A stretch of DNA of 64,000 nucleotides from Pelotalea chapellei (GTDB lineage Bacteria > Desulfobacterota > Desulfuromonadia > Geobacterales > Pseudopelobacteraceae). A program made the position numbers and the translations under genes. Below are positions 43,176 through 52,022 of this stretch, in pieces. The first letter of the stretch is position 1. Each line of letters opens with the position of its first letter. The notes beneath the pieces were generated by a model. It was not told where the DNA came from, made no database searches, and saw only the letters and a program-made list of their open reading frames with translations. Location: NCBI RefSeq assembly GCF_018531195.1, contig NZ_JAHDYS010000006.1, positions 124,001-188,000 of the forward strand. The letters are read 5' to 3'.

Positions 43176-44282
43176 ATGTCCATACCAGATTTAAAGCATA
43201 TGAAGCGTGCCCTTTCCCTCGCCCGCAAAGGAATGGGGAAAACATCTCCCAATCCTGCAGTGGGATGTGTGATCGTCAAGGATGGGGTTGTCATCGGTGA
43301 GGGATGGCATAAAAAAGCCGGTGGCCCCCACGCAGAAATATTTGCCCTTGAAATGGCCGGCACAGCAGCACGAAATGCAGATGTGTATGTAACATTAGAA
43401 CCTTGCTGCCACAGCGGCAAAACGCCTCCGTGCAGTGAGGCCCTCATAGCTGCCGGAGTCAAGCGAGTCTTCGCCGCAATGGCGGATCCAAATTCCAAGG
43501 TAAATGGCAATGGGTTTCGAGCTCTTGAAAAAGCTGGAATTATCACTGAATGCGGTTTGATGGAAGATGAAGCTCGTGCTCTCAATTTGGCATTCATCAA
43601 GCATGTCACAACTGGTTTACCTTATGTAATTTACAAATGTGCCATGACACTGGATGGCAAAATCGCCACTTTCACCGGAGAATCCCGCTGGATATCGGGA
43701 GCAGAATCACGCCGGTTTGTCCACCGCCTGCGCTCCCGCTGTGATGGTGTCATGGTAGGTGTTGACACCATTATTGCCGATGACCCCCAATTAACTGTTC
43801 GACACGTCAGAGGTAAAAATCCGTGGCGCATAATAGTTGACAGCACGCTGCGTACTCCGGAAAGCGTTAATGTGTTGAGCGAGTCACTTGCACAAAAAAC
43901 CATTATTGCCACCACAGAACAGAATCCTCGGGTCCACCTCCGCTATCTCCAGCGAGGCGTTTCCATCCTGGTTTGTAGAGAGAGGAACGGTAAAGTGGAT
44001 ATGGAAGACATGTTAAAGCAGCTGGGAGAAAGGAATATTCAGTCAATCCTGCTGGAAGGTGGCAGTCGAGTGGCAGGTGAAGCCTTGAAACAGGGGTTGA
44101 TAGACGAGTGTATCTTCTTTTATGCACCCAAGGTGATTGGCAGCGACGGATTCTCACCACTGGCCATTACGGGAATCAGCAGCATGGATAAGGCATTGAT
44201 TTTTACCGACGTCTCCGTACAGAAAGCAGGACCCGACATTATAATCACAGCACGGCCGGAGCAGCCATGTTTACAGGCCTGA
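43176..44282 (+). CDS. ribD: Bifunctional riboflavin biosynthesis deaminase/reductase
   Basis: A 368-residue two-domain enzyme that deaminates and reduces diaminohydroxyphosphoribosylaminopyrimidine in riboflavin synthesis. The deaminase domain (residues 1-145) has PHAEIFALE with the zinc histidine and PCCHSGKTPPC with two cysteines; the reductase domain (from 146) has YVIYKCAMTLDGKIAT, GVDTIIADDPQLTVR and LLEGGSRVAGEAL. The SD GGAAAAGAAG lies just before the ATG. Its end overlaps the ribE start by 16 nt. Confidence 0.95.
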   Translation: MSIPDLKHMKRALSLARKGMGKTSPNPAVGCVIVKDGVVIGEGWHKKAGGPHAEIFALEMAGTAARNADVYVTLEPCCHSGKTPPCSEALIAAGVKRVFAAMADPNSKVNGNGFRALEKAGIITECGLMEDEARALNLAFIKHVTTGLPYVIYKCAMTLDGKIATFTGESRWISGAESRRFVHRLRSRCDGVMVGVDTIIADDPQLTVRHVRGKNPWRIIVDSTLRTPESVNVLSESLAQKTIIATTEQNPRVHLRYLQRGVSILVCRERNGKVDMEDMLKQLGERNIQSILLEGGSRVAGEALKQGLIDECIFFYAPKVIGSDGFSPLAITGISSMDKALIFTDVSVQKAGPDIIITARPEQPCLQA

Positions 44283-44908
44283 TCGAAGACATCGGCAGGA
44301 TATCTGCCTTCGAGCGACGTGCTGGCGCAGGCATTTTACGGGTTGAAACCACCCTCCCCCTTGCAGAAATCGCGCTTGGGGATTCAGTTGCAGTTAATGG
44401 TGCCTGCTTGACCGTGACGGGCAAAACCAGTTCCATTCTCACGTTCGATGTTTCACCAGAATCTCTCGCCGGAACTACCCTTGGCACTCTTGGAAGTGGA
44501 AGCCGGGTAAATCTGGAACGAGCTTTACGATTGGGAGACCGCATGGGGGGCCACATTGTTACCGGTCATATTGATTGCATTGGCCAACTTTCCCGACTGC
44601 AGACGGTTTCCGGCAACAGGATTCTCGAATTTAGCCTGCCCGCTTCATCATTACGTTATCTGGTGACGAAAGGATCCGTCGCTATTGACGGAATCAGTCT
44701 GACCGTCAACACTGTTTCCACCGAGAGTTTCTCCGTCAACATCATTCCGCATACCTTTTCATGCACTACCCTTGCAACTGTCACAACTGGCCAGTCGGTA
44801 AACATTGAAACTGATATAATCGGAAAATACGTAGAGCAATTAGTGCAACCTTGGAAGTCAGGTGGTGGACTTAGCATCCAGACACTAGCCGAAAACGGAT
44901 TTTTATAG
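44267..44908 (+). CDS. ribE: Riboflavin synthase, alpha subunit
   Basis: A 213-residue trimer-forming enzyme that dismutates two lumazine molecules into riboflavin. Two tandem lumazine-binding domains: [10 protein letters not shown] at the N-terminus, AVNGACLTV and the [16 protein letters not shown] segment, then the second copy with [12 protein letters not shown]. Length agrees with the family. Coupled to ribD by overlap; 36 nt from ribBA. Confidence 0.95.
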   Translation: MFTGLIEDIGRISAFERRAGAGILRVETTLPLAEIALGDSVAVNGACLTVTGKTSSILTFDVSPESLAGTTLGTLGSGSRVNLERALRLGDRMGGHIVTGHIDCIGQLSRLQTVSGNRILEFSLPASSLRYLVTKGSVAIDGISLTVNTVSTESFSVNIIPHTFSCTTLATVTTGQSVNIETDIIGKYVEQLVQPWKSGGGLSIQTLAENGFL

Positions 44909-44943
44909 CATCACAAGTCAAAGTTAAAACGGAAAGGAAGATC

Positions 44944-46149
44944 ATGTCGGTAGCAAGCATAGAAGAAGCGATTGAGGATATTCGCCAAGGTAAAATGATC
45001 ATTCTCGTGGACGATGAGGACCGAGAAAACGAGGGTGACCTGACCATGGCCGCCGATGCTGCAACCCCTGAAGCGATTAACTTCATGGCCCGATACGGTC
45101 GTGGACTAATCTGCCTGACTTTGACTCCCGAGAAATGCGATCAACTCGTGTTAAGACCGATGGTAAGGGACAACACCTCCCCTTTTGAGACTGCCTTTAC
45201 CGTTTCCATCGAAGCCAAGCACGGTGTCACTACAGGCATTTCCGCCGCCGATCGTTCTCACACCATACTTACTGCTGTTGCAGACGATGCGGGCCCCCAG
45301 GATCTTGTAAGTCCGGGACACATTTTCCCATTACGCGCCAAAACAGGTGGTGTTCTGGTTAGGACAGGACAAACGGAGGGTTCTGTAGATCTTGCGCGCT
45401 TGGCGGGACGTAAACCAGCAGGTGTGATCTGTGAGATTATGAACGATGACGGCACCATGTCACGCATGCCGGAACTCAAAGTTTTTGCACAGGAGCATGG
45501 CATCAAGATCTGCACAATTGCTGATCTTGTTGCCTACCGTCTTAAAAATGAACGATTGGTGCGCGTAGTAGCAGATGCCCACCTCCCTTCACGTTATGGC
45601 GGTGACTGGCGGGCCATTGCCTTTGAAAATGATGTCGACAAACAGGATCATTTAGCACTGATAAAAGGGGATATCAGCGGAGACGAACCGGTTCTAGTAC
45701 GGGTTCATTCCGAGTGTCTGACAGGAGACGTCCTTGGCAGCCAGCGCTGCGACTGCGGCGAGCAGCTGCATCGTGCCATGGCTATGATTGATCGGGAGGG
45801 TCGGGGAGTTATTCTCTATATGCGCCAGGAAGGGCGCGGTATTGGCTTGATCAATAAGCTAAAGGCATATGAGCTACAGGACAAGGGGCGGGATACGGTG
45901 GAAGCGAATCTGGAGCTTGGATTCAAAGCAGATCTTCGCGACTATGGTATTGGCGCTCAAATTCTCAGTTCTCTCGGGGTTCGAAAAATGCGCCTCCTTA
46001 CTAACAATCCCAAAAAGCTGATAGGCCTTCAGGGATACGGCATTGATGTAGTTGAGCGTGTTGCCATTGAAGCGATAGCCACTCAAAGCAACAAGGGGTA
46101 TCTGAAAACAAAACGGGACAAGCTGGGGCACATGTTGGAGAACCTATAA
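44944..46149 (+). CDS. ribBA: Bifunctional RibBA (DHBP synthase / GTP cyclohydrolase II)
   Basis: A 401-residue fusion. The N-terminal DHBP synthase part (to about 200) has [11 protein letters not shown] and [12 protein letters not shown], plus [16 protein letters not shown]; the C-terminal GTP cyclohydrolase II part has [18 protein letters not shown] with the zinc cysteines, [11 protein letters not shown] and [15 protein letters not shown]. It makes both riboflavin precursors. SD AAGGAAG before the ATG. The stop TAA is directly followed by the start of queH. ribH, the usual next gene, is not present here. Confidence 0.95.
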   Translation: MSVASIEEAIEDIRQGKMIILVDDEDRENEGDLTMAADAATPEAINFMARYGRGLICLTLTPEKCDQLVLRPMVRDNTSPFETAFTVSIEAKHGVTTGISAADRSHTILTAVADDAGPQDLVSPGHIFPLRAKTGGVLVRTGQTEGSVDLARLAGRKPAGVICEIMNDDGTMSRMPELKVFAQEHGIKICTIADLVAYRLKNERLVRVVADAHLPSRYGGDWRAIAFENDVDKQDHLALIKGDISGDEPVLVRVHSECLTGDVLGSQRCDCGEQLHRAMAMIDREGRGVILYMRQEGRGIGLINKLKAYELQDKGRDTVEANLELGFKADLRDYGIGAQILSSLGVRKMRLLTNNPKKLIGLQGYGIDVVERVAIEAIATQSNKGYLKTKRDKLGHMLENL

Positions 46150-46698
46150 ATGAAGATACTGATGCATACCTGTTGCGGGCCATGCAGCATTTATCCGTTG
46201 CATGTTTTGCGCACTTCAGGGCACGACGTTACTGGTTTCTTCTACAACCACAATATTCACCCGGCGCAGGAGTACCTACGTCGCCTCGAAGCTGTTAAAC
46301 AAATGGCTGAACATGAAAAACTGCACATGATCATCAAGGACGACTATGACCTGGAAGCTTTCCTGACTAGTGTGGCAGCCAAACCGTCCGAACGGTGCAG
46401 CTATTGTTATTCTTCCCGACTGCGCATGGCAGCGGCAGCTGCAGTTGAACATGGTTTCGAAGCCTTTACCAGCTCACTGCTTTACAGCAGATATCAGCGC
46501 CACGATGAAATAAGAAGACTTGGAGAGCAGATAGCACAGGAATATGGAATTGTGTTTTTCTACCAGGATTTCCGTCCAGGCTGGCAGGAGGGGATCAGAC
46601 TGTCCAAGGAAATACAGCTCTACCGGCAGCAGTATTGCGGTTGTGTTTACAGCGAAAAGGAACGATATTATTCCACTCCCAAGGCACCTAAATTATGA
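46150..46698 (+). CDS. queH: Epoxyqueuosine reductase QueH
   Basis: A 182-residue protein of the former DUF208 family. QueH reduces epoxyqueuosine in tRNA to queuosine and is unrelated to the cobalamin-dependent QueG. The cysteine sites are TCCGPC at the N-terminus, RCSYCY in the centre and QQYCGCVYS near the end, which fit a [4Fe-4S] cluster plus redox cysteines. It starts immediately after the ribBA stop and overlaps the DUF2905 gene by ATGA, so it is read with the rib operon. Confidence 0.92.
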   Translation: MKILMHTCCGPCSIYPLHVLRTSGHDVTGFFYNHNIHPAQEYLRRLEAVKQMAEHEKLHMIIKDDYDLEAFLTSVAAKPSERCSYCYSSRLRMAAAAAVEHGFEAFTSSLLYSRYQRHDEIRRLGEQIAQEYGIVFFYQDFRPGWQEGIRLSKEIQLYRQQYCGCVYSEKERYYSTPKAPKL

Positions 46699-46907
46699 AT
46701 GGCCTTGGACGCTCTCTTGTCACCATTGGCGTGGTGCTTGTAGTAGTTGGCCTCATTATTTCCCTGGGACCACGTATTCCCTGGATAGGCAAGCTGCCGG
46801 GAGATATTTACATTAAAAAAGAAAATTTCAGTTTCTATTTTCCCATTGGCACTTGCATTCTGATTTCACTGCTGCTTTCGTTTGTATTATGGTTGTTACG
46901 CCGATAA
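46695..46907 (+). CDS. DUF2905 small membrane protein
   Basis: A 70-residue protein with two membrane helices (about residues 6-26 and 48-67) joined by the conserved PRIPWIGKLPGDIYIKKENF loop, the DUF2905 signature. Function unknown. The ATG overlaps the queH stop. It ends the dCMP deaminase-nrdR-rib-queH operon, followed by a terminator after 15 nt. Confidence 0.9.
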   Translation: MNGLGRSLVTIGVVLVVVGLIISLGPRIPWIGKLPGDIYIKKENFSFYFPIGTCILISLLLSFVLWLLRR

Positions 46908-46921
46908 ACATAAAAATATTA

Positions 46922-46957
46922 CAAAAAAAGCCCGTCTAATAGACGGGCTTTTTTTGT
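46922..46957. terminator. Bidirectional terminator between DUF2905 and ferredoxin genes
   Basis: Perfect stem AAAAAAAGCCCGTCT with AGACGGGCTTTTTTT around a 3-nt AAT loop, T runs on both strands. It serves the plus-strand rib operon and the minus-strand ferredoxin gene. Confidence 0.93.
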
Positions 46958-46980
46958 AATGCGTGCATCACAACGCCTTA

Positions 46981-47148
46981 TTAGGCATGGATTGCAGACA
47001 CGGGACAGGTATCCACGCAGGCGCCGCAGTCAATACAGGTATCAGCGTCAATTACACGCTTGCTACCCTGTTCGCTGATAGCGTTTACCGGACATGAATC
47101 TTCACATGCCGCGCAGTTTGTGCATTCGTCAGTAATGGAATGGGACAC
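46981..47148 (-). CDS. 2[4Fe-4S] ferredoxin
   Basis: A short 55-residue protein. Two clusters follow the CxxCxxCxxxCP pattern (CTNCAACEDSCP and CIDCGACVDTCP), the clostridial-type bacterial ferredoxin arrangement. It carries electrons for cytoplasmic oxidoreductases at low potential. The start is GTG with AGGAGGTG five bases upstream, an excellent ribosome-binding site. It is divergent from ackA over a 244-nt gap. No neighbouring oxidoreductase partner is present. Confidence 0.94.
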   Translation of the reverse strand: MSHSITDECTNCAACEDSCPVNAISEQGSKRVIDADTCIDCGACVDTCPVSAIHA

Positions 47149-47266
47149 GGTTTCACCTCCTTCTAAAATTGGTTTTCACAAGGAAAACTCTTTTTTTATT
47201 TATCACACCTGATTTTCAAAGTCCATACAAGAATAAGACAAGCAGCAAGCCGTTTTACAAAATGTA

Positions 47267-47295
47267 TTGAATTAAGGTATACTCTATTGTATAAA
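47267..47295 (+). promoter_or_regulatory. Sigma70-type promoter of ackA
   Basis: TTGAAT (-35) and TATAAA (-10) with exactly 17 nt between. Transcription would begin about 90 bases before the ackA start. This is one of the clearest promoter matches in the window. Confidence 0.65.
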
Positions 47296-47392
47296 ACAAA
47301 AAATAGTTTTATTTCAGCCGGTTGTTTTAGTTTAGGTGATGATTTTTTATTGAAATTGTAAATAAATCTCTGTTTATTTTACAGGAGGCCCC

Positions 47393-48658
47393 ATGATTAT
47401 AATGGCATTGAACTGTGGTAGTTCATCAGTCAAGTATCAGCTTTTCGATTGGGAAAAAAAGGTGGTTGTGGCTAAAGGTATGGTTGAAAGGGTCATTATT
47501 GGTGATTCTTTTATAATGCATGAAGTACCCGGGCATGAGACCTATCACCATGAACATGATTGTCCTAATCACCAGGCTGCCATAGATCTGTTAATCAGGA
47601 CCGTTACTGATCCTGGACATGGTGTCATCAAAAGCGTTGATGAAATTTCGGCTGTGGGCCACAGGGTTGTGCACGGAGGAGAAAAGTTTACCTGCTCCGT
47701 CCTTATCAATGACAATGTTCTTGACGCTGTGAAAGAGGTTCAGCACCTTGCGCCGTTACACAACCCGCCCAATATTGAAGGCATTGAGGCTGCACAGGCG
47801 CTCATGCCGCATGTACCGCACATTGCAATCTTCGATACCGCCTTTCATCAAACCATGCCTGAACATGCTTACATCTATCCTCTCCCTTATGAGTGGTACG
47901 AAAAACATCAGGTGCGTCGTTATGGTTTTCATGGCACCTCACACCTCTACGTATCCAAACGAGCAGCTGTCCTGTTGGGCAAAAAAGCTACAGATTGCAA
48001 TATAGTCACTATGCATATAGGTAATGGGGTCTCCCATTGCGCCATCAAAAACGGGAAATCAGTCGATACAACCATGGGATTGACCCCTCTTGAGGGTGCT
48101 GTAATGGGAACCCGTTGTGGCGATATAGATCCAGCTATCCCTGCCTTTATGATGCAGAAGGAAAATCTTTCGGCAAAAGAAATAGACAGCATCCTTAACA
48201 AAAAGAGTGGTGTTATCGGTATTACAGGTCGGTTTACAGACCGGCGTGATGTTATTGAAAATGCGTTATCGGGCGATAAACGCTGCCAATTATCACTAGA
48301 GATAGAAGCATACAGGTTGAAGAAATATATTGGTTCTTATATGGCTGCTGTCGGCAAACTGGACGCTGTGGTATTTACTGCCGGCGTGGGCGAAATGGGC
48401 GCGGCAATCAGGGAAAAAGCTATCGAAGGCTTAGAGCATATCGGTATCAAGCTTGATCGCGAGCGCAATAAAGGAGCCATGACTCGTAAACGGGAAACCT
48501 TAATCACTACCGATGATTCACCGGTCAAAGTGTATGTGATTCCTACAGATGAAGAACTTGTTTTTACTGAAGATGTGGTTGCCATATTAAATGGCACATA
48601 CACCGATCACATGCATTTCGAATATTCTTTTGCCCGTCCTGATTTCGTAAGAAAGTAA
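47393..48658 (+). CDS. ackA: Acetate kinase
   Basis: A 421-residue ASKHA kinase interconverting acetate plus ATP and acetyl phosphate plus ADP. ALNCGSSSVKYQLF, GHRVVHGGEKF, FDTAFHQTMP, RRYGFHGTSHLY, HIGNG and the TAGVGE motif are in order. The ATG follows AGGAGG by four bases. A strong promoter lies about 100 bases upstream. The usual partner phosphotransacetylase (pta) is not adjacent and not seen in the window, so regulation or pathway pairing must be elsewhere. A terminator follows. Confidence 0.96.
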   Translation: MIIMALNCGSSSVKYQLFDWEKKVVVAKGMVERVIIGDSFIMHEVPGHETYHHEHDCPNHQAAIDLLIRTVTDPGHGVIKSVDEISAVGHRVVHGGEKFTCSVLINDNVLDAVKEVQHLAPLHNPPNIEGIEAAQALMPHVPHIAIFDTAFHQTMPEHAYIYPLPYEWYEKHQVRRYGFHGTSHLYVSKRAAVLLGKKATDCNIVTMHIGNGVSHCAIKNGKSVDTTMGLTPLEGAVMGTRCGDIDPAIPAFMMQKENLSAKEIDSILNKKSGVIGITGRFTDRRDVIENALSGDKRCQLSLEIEAYRLKKYIGSYMAAVGKLDAVVFTAGVGEMGAAIREKAIEGLEHIGIKLDRERNKGAMTRKRETLITTDDSPVKVYVIPTDEELVFTEDVVAILNGTYTDHMHFEYSFARPDFVRK

Positions 48659-48676
48659 GTTTTTTACATCTGCTAA

Positions 48677-48710
48677 CAGAAAAGCCGGCAAAAGCCGGCT
48701 TTTCTGTTTT
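48677..48710. terminator. Terminator after ackA
   Basis: Perfect 13-bp stem CAGAAAAGCCGGC / GCCGGCTTTTCTG with an AAAA loop, followed by TTTT on the plus strand. It lies 18 nt beyond the ackA stop and also just past the end of the convergent TPR gene. Confidence 0.9.
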
Positions 48711-48727
48711 GGTAATGTCACAGCCAC

Positions 48728-49525
48728 CTAAGCTTTTAGTTCTTCTTTCAAACCTTCAATGACAGCTTTAACTTCTGCAATCATTTCCGCTGCCTGCGAA
48801 GATTTTTCATATTTAAGATACTTCTCGTAATATTTCACCGCATCCTGAAGATGCTCCTGGTCCATACAGATACTGCCAAGTGTAAGATAGGCCATACTGA
48901 AAGTTGGATCTAACCTGACCGCCTCACTGCATTCGTCCTCAGCCTCTTCCAGTTCATCCATATCATAGTACAACTCACCAAGATTAAAATGTGCAGCCGG
49001 ATCATCTGGATCTATCTCTACCCCTTTACGGAAGGCCCCAACCGCACCCTCAACATCACCTTTCGAATATAGAGCGTCCCCAAGGGCATTCCATGCGAAT
49101 ACATTCTCTGCATCAAGTTCCAACGCCTGCCTAAATGACCTGATTGCCTCATCACTTCGTTCAAGATTGCCGTAAACAAGCCCGATGCTGACTAGTGCAT
49201 CTCCATCCTCAGGATCAAGCTCATGTGCGCGGCTATAGCTGAAAATGGCCTCATTGTGCTTACCTGCCTCGAACAATAGATCTCCCATGGTTGTATATGC
49301 GTCAACATCTTCAGGGGCGATTTTCAAGCCATCTTTATAGCGCGCAATGGCTTCATCAAGCCGATTATCATCTGCCAACGCATCTCCCAGACAAAAACAG
49401 GCCTCGGCATCGTCGCGATGCTCTTCCCAATACTTTTCCAAAACAACTATCGCTTCTCTCACCTTACCTGCCTCCAGCAATTCGTTCCCTTTAACCAGCA
49501 TTGCATCAAGCACTTTATCTACCAT
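48728..49525 (-). CDS. TPR-repeat protein
   Basis: A 265-residue protein made of about seven tetratricopeptide repeats from residue 15 to 245, each with the (W/L/Y)..LG..Y/L..G...A....A pattern (for example AEACFCLGDALADDNRLDEAI, split by short loops; ALVSIGLVYGNLERSDEA). No signal peptide and no catalytic domain. Such scaffolds bind partner proteins. ATG follows a weak GGGG site. Divergent from ptsP; the two share a gap with the ptsP promoter. Confidence 0.88.
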   Translation of the reverse strand: MVDKVLDAMLVKGNELLEAGKVREAIVVLEKYWEEHRDDAEACFCLGDALADDNRLDEAIARYKDGLKIAPEDVDAYTTMGDLLFEAGKHNEAIFSYSRAHELDPEDGDALVSIGLVYGNLERSDEAIRSFRQALELDAENVFAWNALGDALYSKGDVEGAVGAFRKGVEIDPDDPAAHFNLGELYYDMDELEEAEDECSEAVRLDPTFSMAYLTLGSICMDQEHLQDAVKYYEKYLKYEKSSQAAEMIAEVKAVIEGLKEELKA

Positions 49526-49600
49526 ATTAACCCCCCACGCCTTTGTACAGGAAAGATATCAGACACAGCTTGGCTTTTCCAGCGATATCCCCCAAAACCT

Positions 49601-49629
49601 TTTACATCTTAAAAAATGTACACTATACT
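49601..49629 (+). promoter_or_regulatory. Sigma70-type promoter of ptsP
   Basis: TTTACA (-35) and TATACT (-10) separated by exactly 17 nt, about 28 bases before the ptsP start. Both hexamers are one base off consensus. Confidence 0.65.
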
Positions 49630-49656
49630 TTTCAAAAATTAAAATCGGGATCGTAA

Positions 49657-52005
49657 ATGAAAGCGAATTACCATTCCATGGGTCTACGCACACTAGAAGA
49701 TATCAGTTCAATCATCCTTCACTCCCATGATCTTCAAGAGACGTTGGATAATATTGTCACGATTGTAGCAAAGAGAATGAGAACAGATGTCTGTTCCATT
49801 TACCTTTTGGAAAAGGATGGAGAGACGCTGATTCTTAAGGCCACAAAAGGTCTTTCAAAAGCATCGATCAATCGCACCTCCATGAAGGTTCATGAAGGCC
49901 TTTCGGGACTGGTAGTAGAAAGCCGCGGTATGGTAATGACTGACAATGCACCTGCCCATCCGCGCTACAAATACTTCAAAGAGACACGCGAAGAAAAATT
50001 TCTTTCCTTTCTTGGCCTGCCACTGTTGGAACGCAAAAATCCTATCGGAGTCATTGTCATCCAGACCCGTGATCCGCGGCGCTTCAATGATGCTGAAATT
50101 AGCACCTTGCGTACCATCACCTTCCAGATAAGCAGCATTGTTCACAGCGCACGTCTGCTGGATTCTATTCAGAACAAGGAACAGGAGCGCGCCTGGTTTG
50201 AGCAGGAACTGGCCAAGGTTAAAAATGGCTCTTCTCATCATGACCTTTCAACCAACAGAACAAGCAATTCCACTGCTGGTATCCGTACATTGTCAGGCAC
50301 ATCGGTATCAACAGGTTTTTGCCGGGGCAAAGTCTACATTCTCGATCGTTTCAGCGATAAGGTCATTAAAGTGGCCAGAGTTGGAACGAAAGCTGAAGAG
50401 CAACGTAAATTCACCCTGGCATTGGAAAAGGCTAAAATCCAGACTTTATACATGGAAAAGCGCGTTGGAGAAACGCTTTCTGAAGATGATGCCGCCATTT
50501 TCCATACCCACCTGATGATCCTTGAAGACAGAAGCTTTATAACCAAAATTTCTGATCTTATTGAGCAGGGAGTTGGAGCAACCCGAGCTGTCCATGATGT
50601 TGTTCACCACTATGTTCAAGCTTTTGGAGCAATGGAAGATCCCTACCTGCGGGAGCGTTCGGCTGACATGGAGGATATCGGTCGCCGCATCATTGATGTA
50701 CTTGAAGGGAATGACAATGCTCCTCTCAAACTCAGAGAACATCGCATCATTGTGGCTGAAGAAATTTTCCCTTCAGATTTGGCATTGCTTGATCACGATA
50801 AAATCCTGGCTATTGTTACTGAGAAAGGCAACATCTACTGCCATGCGGCGATTATGGCAAAGTCCCTTGGCATTCCAGCTGTGCTGGGGGTTAAAGGACT
50901 TATTGCCGCGGCCAATGTCAGAGACGAGATGATTGTTGACGGCAGTTCCGGTTACGTGTACCTCAACCCTGACGAAGTAGTAAGACAAGAGTATGAAAGA
51001 TTGGAGCGGGATCATGCAGTCCGTCTGAAAGAGATGGAAGGGCTCCGTGATCTGCCGGCAGTCACCAGCGACGGGAGCAGAATAACGTTGAATGCCAACA
51101 TCGGCCTTCTATCGGATATTCGGGTAGCCAATCTCCACGGTGCGGAGGGTGTAGGACTATACCGTACCGAATTTCCTTATATGACAAGGACCGCCTTTCC
51201 AAATCGAAATGAGCAGGCTGCCCTATACCGCAAAGTTCTGGAAGGTTTTCCCAATCAGACAGTTAATATACGGACACTTGACATCGGTGGTGACAAAGGT
51301 CTGCCATATTTCCCGTTTCCCCACGAAGACAATCCCTTTCTAGGGTGGCGCTCCATCCGCTTCTCTCTGGAGCGGGAGGATATTTTTCGTGAACAGCTAG
51401 CAGGCATTCTGCTTGCCTCTCCGGCTGGACATCCCACAATCATGTTTCCGCTGATTTCTTCAGTGGATGAAATCAGGCAAATTCGATTCATTCTGGCGGA
51501 AGTCAGCAAAGAGTTGCATCAAAGTGGACATGATACACTTCAGAATGTTCCACTCGGCATCATGATTGAAATTCCTGCAGCCGTCCAGATTGTGGATTTC
51601 CTTCTGGAGGAGGTAGACTATGTCAGCATCGGCACCAATGACCTGATCCAGTACACCTTGGCGGCCGACCGAAATAACCAAAGAGTTAAGCAATATTACG
51701 ATCCGCACCACCCGGCGGTGCTACACTCGATCAAAAGGGTTGCCGACGCCGCCGCCCAGGCCGGAAAAAAAGTTTCTATCTGTGGTGAGATGGCAGCTGA
51801 TCCCCTCAACGCATTGCTGCTGCTTGGAATGGGCATCAGGGAGTTCAGCCTTTCAGCGCCAAGCATTCCCCTGGTAAAACAGGCGATCCGCGCCAATCCT
51901 CTGGAGGAATGTCAGCGGCTTGCCGAAGCAGTTCTTATTTGCCGCAGCAGCTATGATGTAAGACAGGTACTTTTAGAAGCACGCTCTACTCTGCAGCTTT
52001 CTTAA
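49657..52005 (+). CDS. ptsP: Phosphoenolpyruvate-protein phosphotransferase PtsP (Enzyme I, Ntr type)
   Basis: A 782-residue enzyme that takes phosphate from PEP and passes it to an HPr-type protein (NPr). Residues 20-155 form a GAF sensory domain, the mark of EI-Ntr. The phosphohistidine domain has YCHAAIMAKSLGIPAVLG with His near residue 395; the PEP-binding TIM barrel has LYRTEFPYM, RTLDIGGDKGLPYF, SIGTNDLIQYTLAADR and the catalytic cysteine in SICGEMAADP near residue 709. SD GGGA before the ATG. No ptsN/ptsH gene is adjacent. Confidence 0.95.
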   Translation: MKANYHSMGLRTLEDISSIILHSHDLQETLDNIVTIVAKRMRTDVCSIYLLEKDGETLILKATKGLSKASINRTSMKVHEGLSGLVVESRGMVMTDNAPAHPRYKYFKETREEKFLSFLGLPLLERKNPIGVIVIQTRDPRRFNDAEISTLRTITFQISSIVHSARLLDSIQNKEQERAWFEQELAKVKNGSSHHDLSTNRTSNSTAGIRTLSGTSVSTGFCRGKVYILDRFSDKVIKVARVGTKAEEQRKFTLALEKAKIQTLYMEKRVGETLSEDDAAIFHTHLMILEDRSFITKISDLIEQGVGATRAVHDVVHHYVQAFGAMEDPYLRERSADMEDIGRRIIDVLEGNDNAPLKLREHRIIVAEEIFPSDLALLDHDKILAIVTEKGNIYCHAAIMAKSLGIPAVLGVKGLIAAANVRDEMIVDGSSGYVYLNPDEVVRQEYERLERDHAVRLKEMEGLRDLPAVTSDGSRITLNANIGLLSDIRVANLHGAEGVGLYRTEFPYMTRTAFPNRNEQAALYRKVLEGFPNQTVNIRTLDIGGDKGLPYFPFPHEDNPFLGWRSIRFSLEREDIFREQLAGILLASPAGHPTIMFPLISSVDEIRQIRFILAEVSKELHQSGHDTLQNVPLGIMIEIPAAVQIVDFLLEEVDYVSIGTNDLIQYTLAADRNNQRVKQYYDPHHPAVLHSIKRVADAAAQAGKKVSICGEMAADPLNALLLLGMGIREFSLSAPSIPLVKQAIRANPLEECQRLAEAVLICRSSYDVRQVLLEARSTLQLS

Positions 52006-52022
52006 AATCCCTGGTGCCGACA

